Source of the DNA: Verrucomicrobiota bacterium
Lineage (GTDB): Bacteria; Verrucomicrobiota; Verrucomicrobiia; Verrucomicrobiales; DEV007
Assembly: GCA_020630975.1 (NCBI GenBank)
Contig: JAHDID010000007.1
Coordinates: 121,272-185,271, forward strand
DNA: 64,000 nucleotides
Reading direction: 5' to 3'
Shown here: in pieces, positions 24,058-33,830 of the stretch
How positions within the stretch are numbered: the first letter of the stretch is position 1
How the letters are laid out: each line of letters starts with the position of its first letter
The notes under the pieces: generated by a model
Database searches by the model: none
Told to the model about the DNA's origin: nothing
What the model saw: only the letters and a program-made list of their open reading frames with translations
Program-made: the position numbers and the translations under genes

Positions 24058-27000
24058 ATGAAATCCCCCCTGTTGATTGGTCTTGCACTGTCTTGCCTCG
24101 GTATCTGCACTTCGCGGTCTTTAGCGAGTGATGGCGGGTTTGGTTTGGTCCATTTTCCGGCTGAGCAGGGTAGCCAGGCCTTGGATTGGACTGGTAGCGC
24201 TCGTTTCAAACCTGTGCCATTGGCTGTGTCTGTGAAGCCTCTTGGGGTAAGTAGCGTGAGTGGCAGCGTGGTCGCGACTACCGGGCAGCCGCTCACGGTT
24301 GGTGCCTATTCTCCAGCGGGACGGTATTATCTGGAAGTGGTGACTGGCTCAGCCGCAGGAAAGCGTGTTGATGTGACTGGAAATACTGAGAACACGATCA
24401 CCGTGGATCTGTCTAAGGGTGACCTAGCTGGTCTGGGCAGCAGTGATACCATCCACATCATCGAGAAATGGTCGCTCGACCGACTATTTCCAGGAGGACA
24501 GCGGCTAAACAGCTCGAGTCCGACAGTGGTGGGCACTGAAATCGTGTTTCCGAAGTCTACCGACACAGGTATCGATTTTTCGGCAGCTCCGGTTTATCAG
24601 TACCGTAGCGATCTGTCGCGCTGGATCTCTGCTGCAGACCCTGCGACTGACGTCGGTGCTGCCTTTATCGAGCCAGGGGCCCTCATGGTGGTGCGTGATA
24701 CGGCGGTAGTCGCTATTGATCACGTGTTTTCTGGTCGGGTAGTGACTGGGACAATTCCATTCTACGTAACGGCGGAACGAGAGGCTGTAGCCGAGATCGA
24801 AATCAAATACCCGGCTGATACCGACCTAGTTGATGGCGAGAGTTGGCTTGATTTTGGGGCGGTCAGTGTCGGTGGAAAAAAGGATATACAGATCTTTCTA
24901 CACAATACCGGTAGCGGTGTGTTGGGGCCATTGTCGGCTGAGATAGTAGGTGATTCGGCTGCGAGTTTTTCGGTAGGAGCATTTGGTGCGAATTCATTAG
25001 CCCCAGGGGAGGTTACGACGTTAAACCTTTCAGTCACCCCCAATGCCTTCGGTAGCGTGCAATCGGCGCTGCAGATCACTAGTAATGACGCGGATGAGGC
25101 AGTCTTTGATATCAGTCTGACAGCGACTGGTCTGGCTGCCGATATCAGCGTGCAGGATTGGGTAGGTGGTGCACTCATCAGCGGTGAGGGCGCGATGAAT
25201 TTTGATTCATTGCTAGTGGGTGGCAGCGTGATTAGACAGATGACTCTGAGAAATCAGGGGAATGCGGTGCTAGCCATTTCTGATATCGCGATCTCTGGTG
25301 ATGATCAGTCCGATTTTGTCATACATTCGATTGGATCGACGGCGCTCGCCCCGGGCGGAGACACGACATTGGCTATCCAGTTTTCTCCCAGCGCTGCGGG
25401 AGACAGGGTGGCGAGTATTCGGTTCACGTCCAATGATCCAGACGAAGCTAGTTTTGATATCGGACTGACCGGAAAAGGAACCATGCCGATGATCTCGCTT
25501 GAGCACCCGCATGGCGTCGCACTAGACCACGATACGGCAAAGGTAGTATTCGACATGGTGCCCGTGTCTGAAAGGCATGAGCAGGTGGTCACGGTAAAAA
25601 ATTCAGGAGATGGTCTACTAAGTAATCTATCTGTGGCGGTAGAGAATGCCAATGGTGTAGGGACGTTTGAGGTCAAAGATCTAGCAGCGGAAGAAGTCGC
25701 TCCTGGAGATTCGACTTCTTTTAAGGTACTTTTTACACCTCAAAACTCTGGCGATGGAACTGCCACGGTCAGAGTTTTGAGTACCGATTCCGACCGATCT
25801 CCGTTCCTCGTGCGACTGGAGGGTACAGGCACAGATCCGGAGATCGCCATCAAAAATGCATCTGGTGCGGACTTAGTGGATGGAGTTTCGGTGATTGATC
25901 TGGGATCGATCAATCTGGGAGGTGCACTCGTGGGAAATCTGACAATTCAGAACTCGGGTAACGCTCCTTTGACGAATTTAGCACTGAGTATCACAGGAGA
26001 GAATGCGGAAGATTTTAGTGCAGAATCGCTGCCGGTAGCTAGTCTCCAGCCCGGGACTTCGGTGGGGTTGGTCATCAATTGTGAGCCTTCGGCTGTGGGG
26101 GATCGGGGTGCGGTCTTGAGAGTGACGAGTAACGATAGAGATGAGTCACCATTTGAGATACAGTTGACAGCCAAGGGGACGGTGCCGGAGATCGATGTCG
26201 AACAGCCAGTTGGTAGTCCACTAGAGAGCCAAGGAGAGGGAGTCGATTTTGGGAGCATCTCTGTGTCTCAGACCGCTAAAAAGGTTTTTCAAATCATGAA
26301 CTCTGGAGATGGAGATCTAGAAGAAATATCGATCACTTTAGAGGGTGTGGGGAAAAGCGATTTTTCTGTAGATACCCCAGTGGCTAGTGTGTTGAGTGCA
26401 GGACTGTCAGCTAGCTTCGAAGTCAGCTTCACCCCTACAGCATCAGGCGATCGCAATGCACGGATGTTGATCGCGAGTAATGATAGTGATGAAAATCCAT
26501 TCGTCGTATCGATGACGGGATTAGGTTTACAGGCGGAGATCAGCGTCACACAAGCTCCGAACCGGCAACTGATCGACGGTGAATCTGCAATAGAGTTTGG
26601 GGAATCAAACCTTGGCGTAGAAGCGAATCAGACGGTCGTGATTCGGAATGATGGTAACGATGATCTGAAGGGGATTCAATTGGCTTTGGCTGGGGCCGCT
26701 GTTGGAGATTTTCGTATCGATAGCAATGTCCCAGATAAGCTCGATCCTGGCGAGATGGTTTCTGTCAAATTGACGTGTAAGCCCAGCGAGCCAGGTATTC
26801 GAGAGGCTATGCTCAGTATTCTCAGTAGTGATTCAGATGAAGGAACCTTTGAGCTAGCGTTACTTGCTAATGGTACGCAGCCTAATATTAGGGTTGAGCA
26901 CCCTCTAGGTACTCCATTGGTAAATGGAGAATCTGGCCTCAGTTTCGGTGATTTGGATGTCCTCGAATCTTCCGAACTAACGGTATCGATTCGGAATACG

Positions 27001-29370
27001 GGAGACGGTGTGCTTGGGGATTTGGGAATCAAATTTACGGGCCCTAATCGTGGCGACTTTTCATTCACCGATCTGAGTGGGGTGGGAGCCAATCCTGGCG
27101 AAGACCTGTCATTTAAGATCGTTTTTACGCCGCAAGGTGCCGGGGAGCGATCGGCTGTCATCGAAATCGAAAGTAATGATGCGGATGATAGCCCGTTTTT
27201 AATCTATCTGACGGGGACCGGATTGGACCCAGAGATACAGGTGAAAGATCCGGAAGGGGTAGAACTGGTTTCTGGTCAGTCGGCAGTTAGTTTAGGTAGT
27301 GGTAATCTTGGCGCTACTGTACAAAAACAGCTCCTGATTCAAAATATAGGAAATGCTCCACTTTGGGGTATTCAGTTTTCGCTGTCAGGGGACGATGCGA
27401 GTGATTTCTCGGTTTCGCCGTTGAGCGAGGCGTCTTTGGCTCCTGGGGAGTCGGTGAGTGTGCCTATTTCCCTCACGATTACCGAGCTGGGGTTAAGGTC
27501 CGCGACCTTGGAGATCGAGAGCAATGACCGAGATGAGACTCCATTTTTGGTCCCGCTCACAGGTCGAGGAACGGCTCCTGATATCACTATTCAACAGGCC
27601 GCAGAGGTAGATTTGATCAGTGGCGGAGGCGGTATCGAGTTTCCAGATACGGATGTTCTCACTTCTGCTTCATTACCTTTCGTTGTCAGGAACGAGGGAG
27701 ATGGATTGTTGGAGAGCATCGGTTTTAGCCTCGAGGGCGAGCATTCCGATGACTTTACGGTGCGTGACTTGACTGCTACAGAAATTGCTCCCGGTCAGAG
27801 CGGAGGGTTCGTAGTAGATTTCACCCCTACCGGAAGAGGGGCTAGGACAGCGCTATTGAGTATACAGAGTAATGATCCGGATGAGAACCCATTTCAGGTA
27901 GCCTTAGCAGGCTTAGGGCTGGATCCTGAAATCAGTGTTAGCCATGAGGAGCTAGGGGTTCTGGTTGACGGTTCGGCGAGCCTTGATTTTGGCCAGTCGA
28001 ATGTGGGAAAAGCTAAGGATTTGGCGATAACGATTTCCAATATCGGTAATGCTCCGTTGTCTGATCTAGGCATGGGTGTGTTGGGGGCCGCCAGTGGAGA
28101 CTTCCAAGTCGCAGATATTGGTGTGGAAGTCTTGGAGCCAGGTGCTGGTCTAGAGGTTTCGGTCTCGATGGTCGCTACTGAAGTGGGTAGGCGAAATGCG
28201 ATTCTTACGATTTTTAGTGACGATCGAGATGAGGGCGAGTTTCAAGTGAACTTGACCGGCTTTGCTACCGAGGCTCAGTTGGCCGTTTTTTATCCTGAAG
28301 ATAATCGACTGGAGAATCATGGTGATCCCATTGATTGGAGTGGTGTTTTGGTTGGTCAGAGTGTACGCAAAACTTTTGTCTTAGAGAACGTTGGTGATGG
28401 GCCTCTAGAAGAGCTAAGATTTGAGGTTGCCGGATCTGAATCGGATGATTTTTCTATTGTAGGAGGCCCATGGGGGGCGGTGTTGCCTAGTGAAACCGTT
28501 TCTGTGACTGTTGAGTTGTCACCATTAGCTGCTGGTAGTCGGGCAGCTGTTTTGGAGATTCATAGCAATGATCGAAACAATACTCCTTTTCTGGTTCCTT
28601 TTATTGCCCATGGTTTACAGCCAAAGATCGGTATCGAAGAGAAGGATCAAGCGTCTCTCTTAGCAAGTAATGTGGTTCAATTAGATGATAGAACGGCTTC
28701 GGAAAAAGTACTAACTCTCAAGAATCTTGGAAACGTCGACTTGTCAGATATTTCAGGTTCGATCGTTGGGCCTGATGCATCGGGCTTTTCGATCGCCGAA
28801 TTGGAAGTGGACTCTCTGCTTGTTGGCGAGAGTTCAGACTTCAAGATACTTTTCACTGCGACTGCAGCAGGCGCTAAGTCGGCTAAGCTCAGAGTTAGAT
28901 CGGCGGAAACAGAAGATAATCCTGTGGAACTAGATTTGATGGGTGTGGTTGCGACTACGATCAACTCCTGGGCCGAAGCTCATGGCTTGATGGGGGACGA
29001 TGCGTTGCCCACAGCCGATTCGGACGGCGATGGGGTGAGTTTGTTGGAGGAATACGCTTATAACTTAGATCCCAACCTAGCCGATAATCGGAGATTGGAA
29101 TCTGGCATCGGCACCTCGGGTCTGCCTCAGATGGGGCTGGTGGGCGATCGACTGCAGATCGAATATCTGCGCCGCGTGGGTGATACTAGTATTCACTATA
29201 TACCTGAGTTTTCGTCTGAGGTGGAAGAATTCTTTCCTGCAGCGTCTTCCGAGACGGTATCTGGCATCGATCAGTACTGGGAACGAGTCACCATCCGCGA
29301 CAGCGAATCTACCGCCACATCCGACCGACGATTTGCTCGGATGCGAGTCGAGTTATCAGATTCCCTTTAA
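24058..29370 (+). CDS. secreted TIGR02597/choice-of-anchor-D repeat protein
   Basis: Very large secreted or surface protein (1770 residues from the ATG at 24058, which gives signal peptide MKSPLLIGLALSCLGICTSRSLA). The first 230 residues resemble the TIGR02597 family of Verrucomicrobia. Twelve tandem repeats of about 107 residues follow, of the choice-of-anchor-D (ASPM/SPD-2/Hydin-like) immunoglobulin fold; each has a (D/Q)PEI-type start, a GE-x-x-x-x-FG turn, an N-x-G-(D/N) turn and a closing SND-x-DE-x-PF strand. Units alternate between GDG-L and GNAPL types. The C-terminus has a calcium-loop-like DSDGDGVSLLEEYAYNLDP and a module shared with the next gene. Probably adhesive or structural. 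The M36 protease gene starts 24 nt later. Confidence 0.85.
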   Translation: MKSPLLIGLALSCLGICTSRSLASDGGFGLVHFPAEQGSQALDWTGSARFKPVPLAVSVKPLGVSSVSGSVVATTGQPLTVGAYSPAGRYYLEVVTGSAAGKRVDVTGNTENTITVDLSKGDLAGLGSSDTIHIIEKWSLDRLFPGGQRLNSSSPTVVGTEIVFPKSTDTGIDFSAAPVYQYRSDLSRWISAADPATDVGAAFIEPGALMVVRDTAVVAIDHVFSGRVVTGTIPFYVTAEREAVAEIEIKYPADTDLVDGESWLDFGAVSVGGKKDIQIFLHNTGSGVLGPLSAEIVGDSAASFSVGAFGANSLAPGEVTTLNLSVTPNAFGSVQSALQITSNDADEAVFDISLTATGLAADISVQDWVGGALISGEGAMNFDSLLVGGSVIRQMTLRNQGNAVLAISDIAISGDDQSDFVIHSIGSTALAPGGDTTLAIQFSPSAAGDRVASIRFTSNDPDEASFDIGLTGKGTMPMISLEHPHGVALDHDTAKVVFDMVPVSERHEQVVTVKNSGDGLLSNLSVAVENANGVGTFEVKDLAAEEVAPGDSTSFKVLFTPQNSGDGTATVRVLSTDSDRSPFLVRLEGTGTDPEIAIKNASGADLVDGVSVIDLGSINLGGALVGNLTIQNSGNAPLTNLALSITGENAEDFSAESLPVASLQPGTSVGLVINCEPSAVGDRGAVLRVTSNDRDESPFEIQLTAKGTVPEIDVEQPVGSPLESQGEGVDFGSISVSQTAKKVFQIMNSGDGDLEEISITLEGVGKSDFSVDTPVASVLSAGLSASFEVSFTPTASGDRNARMLIASNDSDENPFVVSMTGLGLQAEISVTQAPNRQLIDGESAIEFGESNLGVEANQTVVIRNDGNDDLKGIQLALAGAAVGDFRIDSNVPDKLDPGEMVSVKLTCKPSEPGIREAMLSILSSDSDEGTFELALLANGTQPNIRVEHPLGTPLVNGESGLSFGDLDVLESSELTVSIRNTGDGVLGDLGIKFTGPNRGDFSFTDLSGVGANPGEDLSFKIVFTPQGAGERSAVIEIESNDADDSPFLIYLTGTGLDPEIQVKDPEGVELVSGQSAVSLGSGNLGATVQKQLLIQNIGNAPLWGIQFSLSGDDASDFSVSPLSEASLAPGESVSVPISLTITELGLRSATLEIESNDRDETPFLVPLTGRGTAPDITIQQAAEVDLISGGGGIEFPDTDVLTSASLPFVVRNEGDGLLESIGFSLEGEHSDDFTVRDLTATEIAPGQSGGFVVDFTPTGRGARTALLSIQSNDPDENPFQVALAGLGLDPEISVSHEELGVLVDGSASLDFGQSNVGKAKDLAITISNIGNAPLSDLGMGVLGAASGDFQVADIGVEVLEPGAGLEVSVSMVATEVGRRNAILTIFSDDRDEGEFQVNLTGFATEAQLAVFYPEDNRLENHGDPIDWSGVLVGQSVRKTFVLENVGDGPLEELRFEVAGSESDDFSIVGGPWGAVLPSETVSVTVELSPLAAGSRAAVLEIHSNDRNNTPFLVPFIAHGLQPKIGIEEKDQASLLASNVVQLDDRTASEKVLTLKNLGNVDLSDISGSIVGPDASGFSIAELEVDSLLVGESSDFKILFTATAAGAKSAKLRVRSAETEDNPVELDLMGVVATTINSWAEAHGLMGDDALPTADSDGDGVSLLEEYAYNLDPNLADNRRLESGIGTSGLPQMGLVGDRLQIEYLRRVGDTSIHYIPEFSSEVEEFFPAASSETVSGIDQYWERVTIRDSESTATSDRRFARMRVELSDSL

Positions 29371-29394
29371 CCCTTACGGCTTTCTTTCCTACTG

Positions 29395-32300
29395 ATGAGA
29401 CCTCCTGTGCTTCTTTGTTCGTTAGCAGTTTTGATCTGTTTGATCATTTTTTTGTGTTTTAATTCCCGCAGAGAGATCGAGGCAGAAGTCGCCGATCCGG
29501 TTATTGACCCTGTGGTTGTAGCCTTGAAAGATTCAGATTTTGAGGAGGTGTCTACCAGGAGCTTCGATTCCCTATTGAGGGACAAAAATCAAAAGTTGGC
29601 AGCCACCGAGGTCTACATTAGGCCACGGGCGTCAGGCAGTGTAAAGTGGTCGGTCAGTCAGGAGTGGGGCAGACCGAGTCCAAAGTCTTCTCTATATGAG
29701 GTTGCCGTCGAGGGACTTCGTAGGAGTGTAGAGAGCGATGGATATGAGGTGGCTGATTTTGCGGATGTGGTGCTTCGGTCACAGGCTACCACTCAGCATA
29801 ATGGAGTGAGCCACGTGTATCTGAGGCAGCAGGTGGGCGGTATACAAGTCTACAATGGCGATGCTAATGCAAACTTCGATAAACAAGGCCAACTGATCAG
29901 CTTGCATAATAGTTTCGTGAAAGATATCCAAAGCGAGATTAATACCCATTTACCTTCGATTGACGCGGCTGCGGCGGTGATCGCTGCTGCGGAAGACTTG
30001 GGTATGGGTGCTGTGTCGGCGTTGGAAATGGACCTAGTGTCTCCCAGTCGTGGCGCGTCGCAGAAAGCTCTTCTGGAAAATGAAGAGATCTCCCGCGATC
30101 CGATTCCTGCGAGACTGATGTATTTACCACAGCCAGAGGGCGAAACCCGTCTGGTGTGGAATGTGGTGATTCACACGCCTGAGGAGTCGCAATGGATGGA
30201 CATGAACGTAGACGCGGTAACCGGCGAGGTTCTCAGTCGGGTGAACTGGTACGCCAGTGCGGACTATAAGGTGTATCCGCTCCCTTATGAAAGTCCTATG
30301 GATGGAAGTCAGCAGGTGGTGACGGACCCTCACGATGAGACTGCATCGCCCTATGGGTGGCACGATACTAATGGCAATGCGGGGGCGGACCACACCGACA
30401 CTCGTGGCAACAATGTGCTGGTCCAGGACGATACCGATGCCAACAACAGTGGGGGCACGAGACCCGATGGCGGGGATTCGTTGTCATTCGATTATACGGT
30501 GAGTTTATCGCAATCGCCATCGGCTTATCTCGATGCATCGTCTACCAATTTGTTTTATTGGAATAACATCGCTCACGACATCTTTTATCGGTATGGGTTC
30601 GATGAGAGTGCGGGCAATTTTCAGGAAAATAACTACGGTCGTGGTGGTTCGGCATCAGATGGTGTTTACGCGGATTCTCAGGATGGAGGCGACTTCAATA
30701 ATGCGAATTTTGCGACGCCTCCAGATGGCAGCAACCCGAGGATGCAGATGTTTCTTTGGGACCGTACATCGCCACTGCGCGACAGTGGTCTCGATTCCAC
30801 GGTGATCATTCACGAGTATGGGCATGGCGTGTCGAGTCGGCTTACCGGAGGGCGCTTCAATTCGAGTGCGTTAGGGGCGAGCCAGAGCCGAGCGATGGGC
30901 GAGGGGTGGAGCGATTTTCTGGCGTTAGCCTTGACGGCGGAGTCGAGTCATACCTCCACTCAAAGGCGGCCGATTGGCTATTATTCGATCGGGCGTAGTG
31001 CGACGAGTGTGGGAATTCGCCCTGCTGCTTACACCACGAACATGAGTGTGAACAACTACACCTTCCGAAATATGAGCGGTGCAGGGCTATCAGAGCCTCA
31101 TGGTGTTGGATTTTTGTGGTGTACGATTTTATGGGAGATGTATTGGGAGTTGGTGAATAAGCATGGTTTCGATGCTGATATTTATAATGGAACAGGCGGT
31201 AATAACATGGCCATTCAATTGGTGATCGATGGGATGAAGCTTCAGCCTGCGAATCCAACTTTCTTATCGGCTAGAGATGCGATACTGCAGGCGGACCAGC
31301 AGAATAACAGCGGTGAGAACCGAGATGAGATCTGGCGTGCATTTGCCAAACGGGGGATGGGCTTTTCCGCCACTGACTCGGGGGATCCCAATAACATGAG
31401 CGTTACGGAAGCTTACGATGTGCCCGATGAACGTTTCTCAGTCGACGACGTGAGGTCTGATGAGTTGGATAGCGGTAGCCGAGACTATGCTTTTACCATT
31501 TCCCTATCAGCTGCGGCAGAGGAGGCCGTGTCTGTGGATTACGCTACGGCTAACGGGACGGCTAGTGCTGGGAGTGATTTCCAGGCTAGTAGTGGCACCG
31601 TCTCTTTCGCGATAGGTGAGTCATTTAAAACGGTTAATATACCGGTGTATGGTGACACTCAGGTCGAAGAAGATGAGACCTTCGAAGTGCGATTGAGTAA
31701 TCCAGTAAATGGGGTGATCGCCGATGGCGCAGGGATAGGCACTATTATCACGGATGATTTCACCACGCCTTCAATCACGAGTGCTCTCAGTGCTGAGGCT
31801 AGTGTGGGTTCGCAGTTTTCCTACACGATCGTAGCCGTTAATTCGGCACGGTCATTTTCACTTGGGAGCAATGCTCCAGCAGGAATGAGCGTGAATGCTT
31901 CAACCGGAGTTGTGACGTGGAGTCCAAGTGAGGTAGGTACTTTTTCGGTCGATATCACCGCGACGAATCCAGCTGGGAGCGACACCCGGTCGTTGGTGAT
32001 TACGGTGAATAGCCGATCACTGGCAGGAGCGTTGGATACGGCATTGGATGTTACCACGAGTAGTCGTGCGTGGTTTTGGCAGGATGCCGTGACTTACGAT
32101 GGAGTGGATGCTGCTGCGAGTGCCGATGTGTCGAATAACCAGAGTTCATCGTTTGAGGTTGAGATTCAGGGCCCTGCGGATGTTGAATTTTGGTGGAAAG
32201 TGTCGAGTGAGTGGGATTTCGATTTTCTCGAGTATTACGAAAATGATCGCTTGGTGACGGATCTCAGTGGAGAGCGTAATTGGCGGAAAGTGTCGAGAAC

Positions 32301-33078
32301 GTTTGCCGCTGGTAATCATGTGCTCAAATGGCAATACATCAAAGACGATATCTTTTCCGAGGGACAGGATCGAGGTTGGGTCGATAGCCTCAAGGTGACC
32401 AGTCTATTGGAGGCTCAGACTATCTCCTTCGCTTCGATCGAGCAGCAGTTTATCGACACTAGTCTAGCCTTGAATGCAAGTGGAGGTGATTCAGGGAATC
32501 CTGTCACCTTTGTTGTTAGTAGTGGTCCGGCAAGTATCAATCAGGGGAACGTGGTTACATTCTCAGGTACAGGCTCGGTGACTATCACAGCCTCGCAAGC
32601 AGGTAACAGTACTTATGCTGCAGCGGAAGAGGTGTCTCGGAGTTTTCAGGTGGTGGATGGCCAGATGCTATTCGAGCAAGCAGCCGCAGATGCAGGTTTA
32701 TCAGGTGCAGATGCCCTGGCCACGGCGGTTCCATTTCATGATGGCATTTCCAATCTCGAACGGTACGCCTTTAACCTGCCTCTAGCTACAGGAGTGACGG
32801 CGCCAATGGTTCAGACCACGGGAACATCGGGTTTGCCTGGTGCTTTTGTCGATTGGGTGGGGGATCAATCTTATTGGAACTTACATTACGTGAGAAGACT
32901 GAATAGTGGCGTGGCCTATAATGCAGTTGGATCACGGAGTGTCGATGGTGAGTATGTCGTGGTCACGGCAGATACTGTAGAAATCGATCCTATCAATGAA
33001 ATGTGGGAACGGGTAAGGCTCCGTGCGCAAGCGCCAAGCCATGATCTGTATCTGAAAGTCCAGGTGAGCCTAGAGTGA
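29395..33078 (+). CDS. secreted M36 (fungalysin-like) metalloprotease with Calx-beta and Ig-like domains
   Basis: Secreted zinc endopeptidase. A signal or anchor segment (VLLCSLAVLICLIIFLCF) is followed by a propeptide region and the catalytic domain, with H473-E-Y-G-H477 (VIIHEYGHGVSSRLTGG) and the third ligand E503 in MGEGWSDFLALAL, the M36 pattern. C-terminal domains: Calx-beta (about 685-785, DETFEVRLSNPVNG), a putative Ig domain (about 790-880), a beta-sandwich with WFWQDAVTYDG, another Ig-like domain, and a final module (1096-1227) shared with the upstream repeat protein. It is 24 nt downstream of that gene and probably cotranscribed, so the protease may process it or other surface proteins. 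Confidence 0.88.
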   Translation: MRPPVLLCSLAVLICLIIFLCFNSRREIEAEVADPVIDPVVVALKDSDFEEVSTRSFDSLLRDKNQKLAATEVYIRPRASGSVKWSVSQEWGRPSPKSSLYEVAVEGLRRSVESDGYEVADFADVVLRSQATTQHNGVSHVYLRQQVGGIQVYNGDANANFDKQGQLISLHNSFVKDIQSEINTHLPSIDAAAAVIAAAEDLGMGAVSALEMDLVSPSRGASQKALLENEEISRDPIPARLMYLPQPEGETRLVWNVVIHTPEESQWMDMNVDAVTGEVLSRVNWYASADYKVYPLPYESPMDGSQQVVTDPHDETASPYGWHDTNGNAGADHTDTRGNNVLVQDDTDANNSGGTRPDGGDSLSFDYTVSLSQSPSAYLDASSTNLFYWNNIAHDIFYRYGFDESAGNFQENNYGRGGSASDGVYADSQDGGDFNNANFATPPDGSNPRMQMFLWDRTSPLRDSGLDSTVIIHEYGHGVSSRLTGGRFNSSALGASQSRAMGEGWSDFLALALTAESSHTSTQRRPIGYYSIGRSATSVGIRPAAYTTNMSVNNYTFRNMSGAGLSEPHGVGFLWCTILWEMYWELVNKHGFDADIYNGTGGNNMAIQLVIDGMKLQPANPTFLSARDAILQADQQNNSGENRDEIWRAFAKRGMGFSATDSGDPNNMSVTEAYDVPDERFSVDDVRSDELDSGSRDYAFTISLSAAAEEAVSVDYATANGTASAGSDFQASSGTVSFAIGESFKTVNIPVYGDTQVEEDETFEVRLSNPVNGVIADGAGIGTIITDDFTTPSITSALSAEASVGSQFSYTIVAVNSARSFSLGSNAPAGMSVNASTGVVTWSPSEVGTFSVDITATNPAGSDTRSLVITVNSRSLAGALDTALDVTTSSRAWFWQDAVTYDGVDAAASADVSNNQSSSFEVEIQGPADVEFWWKVSSEWDFDFLEYYENDRLVTDLSGERNWRKVSRTFAAGNHVLKWQYIKDDIFSEGQDRGWVDSLKVTSLLEAQTISFASIEQQFIDTSLALNASGGDSGNPVTFVVSSGPASINQGNVVTFSGTGSVTITASQAGNSTYAAAEEVSRSFQVVDGQMLFEQAAADAGLSGADALATAVPFHDGISNLERYAFNLPLATGVTAPMVQTTGTSGLPGAFVDWVGDQSYWNLHYVRRLNSGVAYNAVGSRSVDGEYVVVTADTVEIDPINEMWERVRLRAQAPSHDLYLKVQVSLE

Positions 33079-33088
33079 TGTCTACTCG

Positions 33089-33454
33089 CTACAAAAGAGG
33101 CAGCACGAGTGAAACCGCAATCAGCAGCGTCACGATAGCGCCGATGATGATGCCAAAGACCGCTCTGCCCATACCATGTTTAGGTCGGTCTGTTGCTTGG
33201 CTCTTTTTGATGTCACGCACACCTAGTATGCCAAAGATGAGTGCGAATGGTGCACCAATACCGATCAGTGCAAATAGCCCACAGTAGCCAGCTGCGATCG
33301 CCCACCCAGAGCGGCCTACAGGCAGCAGCAGCCGCATACCCGCATCCTGTCCCATACCGGTATCAGGCTGTGGGGCTGTGACTGATGAGGTGGTAGGAGC
33401 TTGATATACGTTCTCGGGTATCGGAGGTGGAGTGGGACTGCCGTCATCATTCAT
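33089..33454 (-). CDS. DUF4190-type membrane protein
   Basis: A 121-residue protein with a proline-rich cytoplasmic N-terminus (TPPPIPENVYQAP) and two transmembrane segments: WAIAAGYCGLFALIGIGAPF continuing into ALIFGILGVRDI, and GIIIGAIVTLLIAVSLVLPLL. The GIxAPFALIFGILG pattern and the basic loop with GMGRAVFGIIIGA are the signature of DUF4190. Function is unknown; the family is common in PVC bacteria and Actinobacteria. It converges on the M36 protease gene with only 10 bp between the stop codons. Confidence 0.75.
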   Translation of the reverse strand: MNDDGSPTPPPIPENVYQAPTTSSVTAPQPDTGMGQDAGMRLLLPVGRSGWAIAAGYCGLFALIGIGAPFALIFGILGVRDIKKSQATDRPKHGMGRAVFGIIIGAIVTLLIAVSLVLPLL

Positions 33455-33541
33455 GATGGCAGGATGGCACTGCCGGGTTTGCTGAACAAGCAGAGATATC
33501 CATATTATCGATGATTGGCTGCCTAAGTGAACGGCGAAAGA

Positions 33542-33817
33542 TCAAGCTGCCTTTGTTCTTTGCTTAGGTGATAACACGTAAATCAGGATTACTAGCTGGT
33601 TCATAAAAAGAGCGAGTAATAGAGAGATCGTGAATACTTTGATACGGTTTCTCACTAAGGTGAACTCTTCGTAAATGATCGGATTGCCGACCGGATCCAA
33701 GCCCTTAAACAGCTGACCAACAGACTCGATGCTAGAGAAAATCTGAGGGATTTGAAAAATCGAAATACCAAAGGCGACAAGGCTGAGTGCAATACATGTA
33801 GTGGAGAAAGGCTTCAT
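33542..33817 (-). CDS. small two-pass membrane protein, unknown
   Basis: Unrecognised 91-residue protein with two hydrophobic segments (TTCIALSLVAFGISIFQIP and FTISLLLALFMNQLVILIYVL), a polar loop with acidic residues between them, and a basic tail (SPKQRTKAA). The mRNA reads ten consecutive C directly before the ATG, leaving no ribosome binding site. That makes the start odd or the gene length-variable there. It sits beside copy B of the 96-bp repeat. It may instead be a decaying gene. Confidence 0.45.
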   Translation of the reverse strand: MKPFSTTCIALSLVAFGISIFQIPQIFSSIESVGQLFKGLDPVGNPIIYEEFTLVRNRIKVFTISLLLALFMNQLVILIYVLSPKQRTKAA

Positions 33818-33827
33818 GGGGGGGGGG
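33818..33827 (-). repeat. homopolymer of ten G (C on the coding strand) abutting a start codon
   Basis: Ten consecutive G on the + strand directly precede, in transcription order, the ATG of the 91-residue membrane protein. Such tracts are prone to slipped-strand length change. Confidence 0.6.
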
Positions 33828-33830
33828 CGT

